A stretch of DNA of 7,320 nucleotides from an uncultured Lachnospiraceae bacterium (GTDB lineage: Bacteria; Bacillota; Clostridia; Lachnospirales; Lachnospiraceae). Below the pieces are notes generated by a model, which saw nothing but the letters and a program-made list of their open reading frames with translations, searched no databases and was not told the origin of the DNA. The stretch is from positions 1-7,320 of the forward strand of contig CAMPAP010000092.1 in assembly GCA_946631935.1 (NCBI GenBank). The letters are read 5' to 3'. Of the stretch, positions 1 through 5,835 are shown piece by piece. Each line of letters opens with the position of its first letter. Within the stretch, counting starts at the first letter, position 1. The position numbers and the translations under genes are program-made.

Positions 1-1860
1 CGTGACTTTTATACACCTAAAGCATATGAGCTTATAAGGGAACTGGGACTTAAATCTTTTTATTCAAGATTTGATGATTCGGCAAAAGCTTCTGTTTCTT
101 CGCAAAACGATTTGGAAAAGCTTCCTGTAGAAGAGACAGGGTCTTTTTCTTCCTTTATCGAAGCTATCGACAGGTGTGAAAAAAATGAAGCCGGATTCCA
201 TTTTGTGACGGATTCATCCATGGTTTATGCCGCGTCATTTTGTGACGGGGATAAGACATATTATTATTCGGCAATGGATATTTCATGCGGTGAACTGTCC
301 GCTTCACTTCGAAAACTGTCAGATAAAGGATGTATCCTTTGCTTTACAGATATTAAGCCCCAGTATTTTGTTACGGGATTTATTAAGCCGGATAAGCTGT
401 TTGATGCGGCTATCGGCAATTATGTACTTGATCCTCTGTCGTCGGATCACGGCATCGATAATATAGCTGCCGCTTATCTTGGTATTTCGGTTTTATCCTT
501 TAAAGAAAGAATGGGAAAGCTTTCGGTAAGCGAAGCATTTACTCTTTCTCCGGAGGTTTTAAAAGATCTTGCATGTGATACGGCTTTTATCTCTTTAAAG
601 TCAAGAGGCCCTGTCATGAAAGCTCTTGAAGAGACCGGACAAAAACGTGTTTTTGAAGAGATAGAGATGCCGCTTTCTTATATTCTTTTTGACATGGAAA
701 GCATCGGCATCAAAGTACTTCGTGATGAACTGGATTCATATTCAGCGCAGCTTTCTGTCAGGATAGACGAGCTTGAAAAAAGGATACATGAAGAATCCGG
801 CGAAAGTGATTTTAATATAAATTCACCCAAACAGCTGGGTGTGATACTTTTTGAAAGAATGAATCTTCCCGGCGGAAAGAAGACCAAGACAGGTTATTCC
901 ACTTCAGCGGATGTGCTTGAAAAGCTTGCTCCGGATGTTCCTTTTGTTAAGGACATTCTTGAGTACAGAGGTCTTACCAAGCTTAGATCAACTTATGCAG
1001 AGGGACTTAAAGGCTTTATCGGTGATGATTCAAGGATCAGATGTAAATTCAACCAGATGGTAACCGCAACCGGAAGGATATCATCATCTGATCCAAACCT
1101 TCAGAACATACCTATCCGCACCGAGATCGGAAGCAGGCTCAGAAAGGTATTTGTTCCCTCGGAAGGAAATATTTTTACTGATGCGGATTACTCACAGATA
1201 GAGCTCAGGGTTCTTGCGTCTTTATCAGGTGATGAAACTCTTATTGAAAGTTACAGATCCGGAGAGGATATACATAAGATCACGGCTTCCAAGGTTTTCG
1301 GTGTTCCTCTGGATGAAGTTACCGATACTCTCAGAAGAAATGCAAAAGCCGTTAATTTTGGAATCGTTTATGGTATTTCGTCCTTTGGACTTGGCGAAAA
1401 TATAGGTATCTCACGTAAGGAAGCCTCTGAATATATTAAAAAGTATTTTGAGACTTTTCCCGGCCTCAAGGCATATCTTGACGGGCTTGTTGAAAGTGCA
1501 AAGTCAAAGGGGTATTCCGAAACCTATTTCGGAAGAAGACGTCAGATTCCCGAACTTAAGAATTCCAATTTCATGACAAGGTCATTCGGAGAAAGGGTTG
1601 CCATGAACGCTCCCATACAGGGAACCGCTGCCGATATCATCAAACTTGCCATGATCCTTGTGTGGAATGAACTTAAGGAAAAAGGTTACAGATCAAGGCT
1701 TATACTTCAGGTTCATGATGAACTGCTTATAGAAGGACCTGAAAGCGAAGCCGGTGATATAAAAGATCTATTAATAAATTGTATGGAGAAAGCAGCTGAC
1801 CTGGCAGTGAAACTTGAAGTTTCTGTCAGCTCCGGAAACAGCTGGTATGAGGCACACTGA
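1..1860 (+). CDS. polA: DNA polymerase I, 5'-truncated by the window edge
   Basis: DNA polymerase I fills gaps and replaces RNA primers during lagging-strand synthesis and excision repair. The frame is open from base 1, so the TTG at 112 is not the real start. The visible 619 residues lack roughly the first 270-290 of a typical 880-900 residue PolA, that is nearly all of the 5' nuclease domain; the first ~37 codons look like the end of that domain and its linker. A degenerate 3'-5' exonuclease-fold domain follows (about 160-640), then thumb, palm and fingers. Polymerase motif A (DADYSQIELR) lies at 1180-1209, motif B (RRNAKAVNFGIVYG) at 1333-1374 and motif C (QVHDEL) at 1708-1725; TATGRISSSDPNLQNIP precedes motif A. 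Catalytic aspartates of motifs A and C are present, so the polymerase should be active. The exonuclease carboxylates are mostly missing, suggesting no proofreading. The stop overlaps the coaE start by one base. Confidence 0.97.
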   Translation, partial: RDFYTPKAYELIRELGLKSFYSRFDDSAKASVSSQNDLEKLPVEETGSFSSFIEAIDRCEKNEAGFHFVTDSSMVYAASFCDGDKTYYYSAMDISCGELSASLRKLSDKGCILCFTDIKPQYFVTGFIKPDKLFDAAIGNYVLDPLSSDHGIDNIAAAYLGISVLSFKERMGKLSVSEAFTLSPEVLKDLACDTAFISLKSRGPVMKALEETGQKRVFEEIEMPLSYILFDMESIGIKVLRDELDSYSAQLSVRIDELEKRIHEESGESDFNINSPKQLGVILFERMNLPGGKKTKTGYSTSADVLEKLAPDVPFVKDILEYRGLTKLRSTYAEGLKGFIGDDSRIRCKFNQMVTATGRISSSDPNLQNIPIRTEIGSRLRKVFVPSEGNIFTDADYSQIELRVLASLSGDETLIESYRSGEDIHKITASKVFGVPLDEVTDTLRRNAKAVNFGIVYGISSFGLGENIGISRKEASEYIKKYFETFPGLKAYLDGLVESAKSKGYSETYFGRRRQIPELKNSNFMTRSFGERVAMNAPIQGTAADIIKLAMILVWNELKEKGYRSRLILQVHDELLIEGPESEAGDIKDLLINCMEKAADLAVKLEVSVSSGNSWYEAH

Positions 1861-2477
1861 TGAAGATTATCGGAATAACCGGCGGTGTAGGAAGCGGAAA
1901 ATCAAGTATTTTGAATTTTATTTCCGCACATTATATTGCTGATATCTATTATGCGGATCAGATAGCAAAGGAACTTGAGCTTCCCGGAACCATCGTCTAT
2001 GACAGACTTATAGATGTATTCGGCAAAGGGATTCTTGAGGACGGTGAAGGATCTGAGATAAACTCTAAAAAGTTTGCGTCTGTAATTTATAAGACCGATT
2101 CTCCCGAAAACCTTGAGAAGGCCAATGCCATCATTCATCCTGCTGTTGAATGTTATATTGTCGACAAGATGCGTAATGCAGTGAAGCTTCATGAATCCGA
2201 GCTGTTTTTCATTGAAGCGGCACTTCTTATCGAGAAAGGCTATAAGGATATGGTTGATGAGATGTGGTATATCCGTGCCGATGAAGAAACAAGGATCAAG
2301 AGGCTGATGGAATCAAGGGGCTATACAAGAAAGAAAGCTCTTTCCATCATGAAAAACCAGCTGACTGATGAAGAATTCCTTAAGAATTCAGATGTTGTGA
2401 TAGATAATAATTCAGATCCCGAAAAAGCCTTTGAAGAGGTAAAAAAGCGTCTGGAGGGTTTCACATGGGTGGAGTAA
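1860..2477 (+). CDS. coaE: dephospho-CoA kinase
   Basis: CoaE phosphorylates the 3'-hydroxyl of the ribose in dephospho-CoA using ATP, the last step of coenzyme A synthesis, in the cytoplasm. The 205-residue length is normal for the family. The Walker A loop GGVGSGKS is at residues 8-15 and the expected catalytic aspartate, in YYADQIAKEL, is D33. The conserved IIHPAV segment and a C-terminal part with RIKRLMESRGYTRKKA (lid region) followed by NSDVVIDNNSD are typical. The ATG shares its A with the polA stop (TGATG), and a weak TGAGG Shine-Dalgarno at 1848-1852 sits 7 bases upstream inside polA, so translation is probably coupled. A polA-coaE arrangement is common in Bacillota. The 3' end overlaps the next gene by 13 bases. 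No anomalies were seen. Confidence 0.96.
   Translation: MKIIGITGGVGSGKSSILNFISAHYIADIYYADQIAKELELPGTIVYDRLIDVFGKGILEDGEGSEINSKKFASVIYKTDSPENLEKANAIIHPAVECYIVDKMRNAVKLHESELFFIEAALLIEKGYKDMVDEMWYIRADEETRIKRLMESRGYTRKKALSIMKNQLTDEEFLKNSDVVIDNNSDPEKAFEEVKKRLEGFTWVE
2453..2458 (+). promoter_or_regulatory. ribosome binding site of the FtsA-like gene
   Basis: GGAGGG inside the end of coaE, 6 bases before the ATG at 2465. It supports that ATG as the true start, and with it the 13-base overlap with coaE. Confidence 0.8.
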
Positions 2478-4612
2478 AAAGCCAGGGAAGCCTGGTATTC
2501 GGGCTTGATATAGGTACCAGAAGTATTGTAGGTACTGTAGGATATAAAGCTGACGATGGTTTTCATGTTCTTGCGCAGGAGATAAAGGAACATGAATCAC
2601 GAGCCATGCTCGACGGTCAGATCCATGACATAGGAATGGTCGGTGGGACCATCCTTAGTGTTAAAAAGCGCCTTGAGGAAAGACTTGGCAAGGAACTTGG
2701 CGAAGTCTGCATCGCAGCTGCAGGACGTGTTCTTCGTACCGTTACAGTCAATGTATCAAAGGAATTTGAGCAGGAAACTGAAGTTACGGATGAAGATATC
2801 TATAATCTTACAACTGAAGGCATCGAACAGGCATATGATGATTTCCAGAGTAAGAATGACACCGACATGAAGTTTTACTGTGTGGGCTATACTCCCATGC
2901 GGTATTATTTAAACGGTTATCAGATCGGTAATCTTGAGGGCCATAAGGCAAAGAAGATCTCAGAGGACCTGATAGCTACATTTCTTCCGGATGACGTTGT
3001 TGACGGTCTTTATAAAGCTGTTGAACACGCAGGGCTTCATGTTTCAAATCTGACTTTGGAGCCAATTGCCGCCATTCAGGTTGCGATCCCGGAAAAGTTC
3101 AGACTGTTAAATCTTGCACTTGTTGATGTTGGTGCGGGAACTTCCGATATATCCATCACAAGAGACGGAGCGATCGTTGCATACGGAATGATACCTGTTG
3201 CGGGGGATTCTCTTACAGATGTCATCGTTCAGAAATGCCTTGTTGATTTTGATATGGCTGAGCATATCAAAAGATCTCTTCGCGACGGAAAAGACGAGAT
3301 CGAATTTACCGATATCATGGGCCTTACACAGAAGGTAAGTTCGTCCGAGATCAGTAAAGCCCTTGAACCCTATATTGATGATATGACCACCAAAGTTGCC
3401 GATGAGATCAAAAAGCTTAACGGAGACAAAGCCGTAAGTGCTGTATTTGTTGTAGGCGGCGGCGGAATGGTTCCCGGTTATACACAGATGCTTTCTTCAA
3501 AGCTTGGCATACTCAAGGAACGTGTTGCCATAAGAGGCGAGGATGTAATGAAGGATATCATCTTTGAAGATGAATCCGCACACAGGGATTCCCTTATGGT
3601 TACTCCCATTGGTATCTGTCTCAGCTTTTACGCACAGAGCAATAATTTTATCTTTGTTACATTTAACGGCACAAGACTGAAGCTGTATGATAACGGACAT
3701 CTGACTGTCAGCGATGCGGCGCTTCAGGTTTCTTATCCCAATGAGGACCTGTTCCCTAAGAGAGGCAAAGCGATCACCTTTACAATAGGCGGAAAATCAC
3801 GCATTGTAAGGGGAACCGAGGGTGAATCCTCCGTGATCACCATTAACGGAGACGTAGCAGATCTTTATTCTCAGATAAGAAGCGGTGATGTGATTGAAGT
3901 TACGGCTTCAACTCCCGGACAGGATGCGGTATTTACTTTGGGAGAACTTAATGAATTAAAAACACCCATCAGGGTAAATGTTAATTCCCAGATTTTTGAA
4001 ATGCCCAGAAAAGCTGTTGTTAACGGCAGTCTTGAAGATACCTTCTACAAAGTTAAGGAAGGCGATGAGATTAGTGTCAATAATTATTATACCGTAGAGC
4101 AGATAGCTGAATTTCTGGATGCTCCCATAGACGGAGGTATTCTTGTTAATTCCACACCGGCGGTTGCATCCACCAAGGTCTATGAAGATTTTACACTTGA
4201 GTATGATATAGCAGGTGCGGGTTCCGGAAGCCGTAGTTTTTCTTCGGAAGATAAAAAGATACCCGAACCCGGCTCCTTTGACTCACTGCCTGATGATGAC
4301 GGGACTGCTGCAGAGATGAAGCAGAAGATGTCAGAAAGCTCTGAGAATAATGATTCAAAAGATGACCCATCTGAAGAAGATGATAAAAGTAAAGGTATCC
4401 CCATTCCTTTGTCCATAACCGCTAACGGAAAGCCGCTTACTCTTACCGGTAAAGATTCTTATGTTTTTGTTGATGTTTTTGACAGACTTAATTTTGATCT
4501 AAATAAGAGTAACGGCCGTAAGATCATAACTATTCTTAACGGAAAAAACGCAATGTATCTTGAACCTCTTAAAAACGGTGATGTCATCGAGATCAGATGG
4601 GAGGACATCTGA
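2465..4612 (+). CDS. FtsA-like actin-fold ATPase with long C-terminal extension
   Basis: The N-terminal ~400 of 715 residues are an FtsA/actin-type nucleotide-binding fold. Phosphate-1 motif GLDIGTRSIVGTVG is at residues 13-26. An FtsA-type 1C (SHS2) subdomain lies around 82-165, with SRAMLDGQIHDI just before it. The phosphate-2 motif VDVGAGTSD is at 220-228 and the adenosine motif GGGGMVPG at 331-338. Normal FtsA is about 420 residues; here ~300 more follow. The extension holds three segments with the pattern NG-x11-GD-x-I-x-V/I (N461/G474, N520/G533, N692/G705) that resemble the last strands of MoaD/ThiS-like beta-grasp domains, and a Ser/Asp/Glu-rich, probably disordered linker at 583-644. 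The protein ends in a beta-like stretch, not the amphipathic membrane helix of classical FtsA, and no ftsZ is adjacent. It is therefore probably a paralogue, not the divisome FtsA; its role is unknown. PilM or another actin-like ATPase is a less likely alternative. Confidence 0.85.
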   Translation: MGGVKSQGSLVFGLDIGTRSIVGTVGYKADDGFHVLAQEIKEHESRAMLDGQIHDIGMVGGTILSVKKRLEERLGKELGEVCIAAAGRVLRTVTVNVSKEFEQETEVTDEDIYNLTTEGIEQAYDDFQSKNDTDMKFYCVGYTPMRYYLNGYQIGNLEGHKAKKISEDLIATFLPDDVVDGLYKAVEHAGLHVSNLTLEPIAAIQVAIPEKFRLLNLALVDVGAGTSDISITRDGAIVAYGMIPVAGDSLTDVIVQKCLVDFDMAEHIKRSLRDGKDEIEFTDIMGLTQKVSSSEISKALEPYIDDMTTKVADEIKKLNGDKAVSAVFVVGGGGMVPGYTQMLSSKLGILKERVAIRGEDVMKDIIFEDESAHRDSLMVTPIGICLSFYAQSNNFIFVTFNGTRLKLYDNGHLTVSDAALQVSYPNEDLFPKRGKAITFTIGGKSRIVRGTEGESSVITINGDVADLYSQIRSGDVIEVTASTPGQDAVFTLGELNELKTPIRVNVNSQIFEMPRKAVVNGSLEDTFYKVKEGDEISVNNYYTVEQIAEFLDAPIDGGILVNSTPAVASTKVYEDFTLEYDIAGAGSGSRSFSSEDKKIPEPGSFDSLPDDDGTAAEMKQKMSESSENNDSKDDPSEEDDKSKGIPIPLSITANGKPLTLTGKDSYVFVDVFDRLNFDLNKSNGRKIITILNGKNAMYLEPLKNGDVIEIRWEDI
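4599..4604 (+). promoter_or_regulatory. ribosome binding site that sets the walJ start
   Basis: GGGAGG ends 7 bases before the ATG at 4612. An in-frame ATG at 4597 overlaps this site and has no good Shine-Dalgarno of its own, so 4612 is chosen. The protein then begins MRLCPFFSGSSGNS, as expected for the WalJ/YycJ family, without five extra residues. Confidence 0.8.
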
Positions 4613-5412
4613 TGAGACTTTGTCCTTTCTTTTCCGGATCTTCGGGAAACAGCGTTTATGTGGGTTCTGACAATACACATCTGCTTGTGGATGTGGGAGT
4701 TGCCAGAAAATACATGGATGAAGCTTTAAACAGTGTGGATCTTACAGGTGACGATCTGAGCGGTATACTTATCACTCATGAGCATTCGGATCATATAGGC
4801 GGACTCGGCGTTTTTTTAAGAAAATATCCCGTACCTGTTTATGCCACAAAAAAGACTATAAATGAGATCCTGAACTGGAAATATCTTGGAAATGTTGATA
4901 CTTCGCTTTTTCATGAAGTCGAGCCCGATTCGGGTTTTAAGATCGGCGATATCGAGGTTGTTCCTTTTCATATATCCCATGATGCCGCAGATCCTGTGGC
5001 TTACAGATTTATAAAGGGTGATAAAAAACTTGCGGTCTGCACCGATCTTGGTTGCTATGACGATTACACCGTAAATAATCTTAAAGATCTCGATACCCTG
5101 CTTCTTGAGGCAAATCATGATATACAAAGGCTTCAGGCCAATCCCAATTATCCTTATCCTCTTAAAATGAGAATATTGGGAGAAAAGGGACATTTATGCA
5201 ATGAAATGTCCGGCAGGCTATTGTGTTCGGTTTTAAATGATAAATTAAAAAAGATCTATCTGGGACATCTTTCCAGGGATAATAATATTCCCGAGCTTGC
5301 CTTTGAAGCTGTAAGATGTGAGATAAATATGGATCATGGCCCCTATAAAGCATCTGATTTTGACATATGTATTGCCAAAAGGGATTCTGTAAGTGAATGT
5401 TTTGAATTTTGA
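4612..5412 (+). CDS. walJ: WalJ/YycJ-type metallo-beta-lactamase-fold nuclease
   Basis: A 266-residue cytoplasmic metallo-beta-lactamase-fold hydrolase of the WalJ (YycJ) group. Metal-binding residues are visible in order: H56, H58, D60 and H61 in THEHSDHIGG, H123 in FHISHDAADP, D145 in AVCTDLGCYDD, and a late H219 in LGHLSRDNN; H169 in LLEANHD is also family-typical. The start MRLCPFFSGSSGNS matches the family's first strand. In Bacillus, WalJ is reported as a double-strand DNA 5'-3' exonuclease linked to mismatch repair and is encoded in the walRK operon. Here it sits downstream of polA, which suits a DNA-repair role. The ATG shares its A with the stop of the FtsA-like gene, so translational coupling is likely. 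No signal peptide or membrane segment is seen. The family is clear; the exact substrate is inferred from the Bacillus homologue. Confidence 0.9.
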   Translation: MRLCPFFSGSSGNSVYVGSDNTHLLVDVGVARKYMDEALNSVDLTGDDLSGILITHEHSDHIGGLGVFLRKYPVPVYATKKTINEILNWKYLGNVDTSLFHEVEPDSGFKIGDIEVVPFHISHDAADPVAYRFIKGDKKLAVCTDLGCYDDYTVNNLKDLDTLLLEANHDIQRLQANPNYPYPLKMRILGEKGHLCNEMSGRLLCSVLNDKLKKIYLGHLSRDNNIPELAFEAVRCEINMDHGPYKASDFDICIAKRDSVSECFEF

Positions 5413-5424
5413 TATTTTATTTAT

Positions 5425-5431
5425 AAAGGAG
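5425..5431 (+). promoter_or_regulatory. ribosome binding site of the ACT-domain gene
   Basis: AAAGGAG, 5 bases before the ATG at 5437. The gap between walJ and this gene is only 24 bases and contains no terminator-like hairpin, so read-through from the upstream operon is likely. Confidence 0.8.
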
Positions 5432-5436
5432 CGGTT

Positions 5437-5709
5437 ATGGAAAAAGTAATCATTACGGTTGTCGGAAAAGATACGGTTGGCATCATTGCAAAGACTTGTA
5501 CTTTCCTGTCTGATGCAAATGTCAATATTCTCGATATATCTCAGACCATTGTATCAGGGTATTTCAACATGATGATGATAGTTGATGTGTCTGCATCGAA
5601 GGGTTCTTTTGAGGAGCTGTCTTCGGGACTTGATGAGCTTGGAAAGAAGATCGGCGTATCCATCAAGTGCCAGAAGGAAGAGATCTTTGATATGATGCAC
5701 AGGATTTGA
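5437..5709 (+). CDS. free-standing ACT-domain protein, UPF0237 type
   Basis: A 90-residue protein consisting almost entirely of one ACT domain, a fold that usually binds amino acids or other small ligands at a dimer interface and acts as a regulatory module. Recognisable family signature: VVGKDTVGIIAKTCTFLSDANVNILDISQT with GYFNMMMIVDVS after it. The GKDxxGI loop and the NVNILDISQT strand are where ligand-binding ACT domains place contact residues. The length agrees with UPF0237 proteins (about 88-90 residues, such as SP_0238 of Streptococcus pneumoniae). It is distantly like one ACT unit of GcvR. The downstream UPF0210 gene is its usual neighbour in many Bacillota, which implies a shared function. 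The ligand and target are unknown. Confidence 0.93.
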   Translation: MEKVIITVVGKDTVGIIAKTCTFLSDANVNILDISQTIVSGYFNMMMIVDVSASKGSFEELSSGLDELGKKIGVSIKCQKEEIFDMMHRI

Positions 5710-5712
5710 TCC

Positions 5713-5722
5713 GCACGCGTGC
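5713..5722. repeat. 10-bp perfect palindrome
   Basis: GCACGCGTGC begins 4 bases after the ACT gene stop and stands out by its GC-richness in an AT-rich spacer. Its right part also forms the outer arm of the larger hairpin at 5717-5770. It could be part of a repeat element or a protein-binding site; nothing decides which. Confidence 0.45.
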
Positions 5723-5770
5723 ATGAGTAAGATTGTTTTTGAAAAAAAACAAAGGATTACGAATGCACGC
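5717..5770 (+). repeat. 54-base imperfect hairpin in the ACT/UPF0210 spacer
   Basis: Arms 5717-5724 (GCGTGCAT) and 5763-5770 (ATGCACGC) pair perfectly over 8 bp. Inside come a symmetric GA/GA internal loop, a 4-bp GTAA/TTAC stem (5727-5730 with 5757-5760), a 2x4 internal loop, and an 8-bp TTGTTTTT/AAAAACAA stem (5733-5740 with 5745-5752) closed by a GAAA loop. No U-run follows, so it does not look like an intrinsic terminator. Possible roles are an RNA processing or stability element, a regulatory leader or a dispersed intergenic repeat. Confidence 0.55.
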
Positions 5771-5806
5771 AAGGATTACGAGAGTTGCGAAGTGGCGAAG
5801 TAATCC
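5752..5806. repeat. two direct 11-mers plus an inverted partner
   Basis: AAGGATTACGA occurs at 5752-5762 and again at 5771-5781, 19 bases apart. GTAATCC at 5800-5806 is the inverse complement of the GGATTAC core of both copies (5754-5760 and 5773-5779). Pairing with the nearer copy gives a 7-bp stem with a 20-base loop; pairing with the farther copy would disrupt the inner part of the 54-base hairpin. A tandem GCGAAGT (5787-5793 and 5795-5801) lies in the loop and edge of the stem. The arrangement looks like a small repeat element. Confidence 0.5.
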
Positions 5807-5813
5807 GTATTAT
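5785..5813 (+). promoter_or_regulatory. possible sigma-A promoter for the UPF0210 gene
   Basis: TTGCGA at 5785-5790 (4 of 6 matches to TTGACA) and TATTAT at 5808-5813 (5 of 6 matches to TATAAT) are separated by 17 bases, the optimal spacing. Transcription would start near 5820, leaving a leader of about 16 bases before the ATG at 5836. The -35 lies in the loop of the second hairpin and the -10 begins just after its stem. Such matches also arise by chance in AT-rich DNA. Confidence 0.35.
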
Positions 5814-5824
5814 TTATATGAATT

Positions 5825-5829
5825 AGGAG
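5825..5829 (+). promoter_or_regulatory. ribosome binding site of the UPF0210 gene
   Basis: AGGAG, 6 bases before the ATG at 5836; it fixes this start. No CTCCT-like sequence able to mask it was seen in the preceding spacer. Confidence 0.8.
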
Positions 5830-5835
5830 AAAATA

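Noticed and set aside
112..1860. polA starting at the TTG at 112
   Set aside because: The frame is open back to base 1 and the upstream codons read as PolA-like sequence, so the gene is cut by the window edge and not started at the TTG.
4597..4614. Upstream in-frame ATG at 4597 as walJ start
   Set aside because: It overlaps the GGGAGG site that serves the ATG at 4612, and the family normally begins at the MRLCPFFSGSSGNS-like strand.
4816..5193. 125-residue open frame on the - strand
   Set aside because: Antisense shadow of walJ, whose metal-binding motifs prove the + strand reading.
5402..5427. Promoter just before the ACT gene (TTGAAT with TTATAA)
   Set aside because: The spacing is only 14 bases and the -10 match is poor; read-through from walJ is the simpler view.
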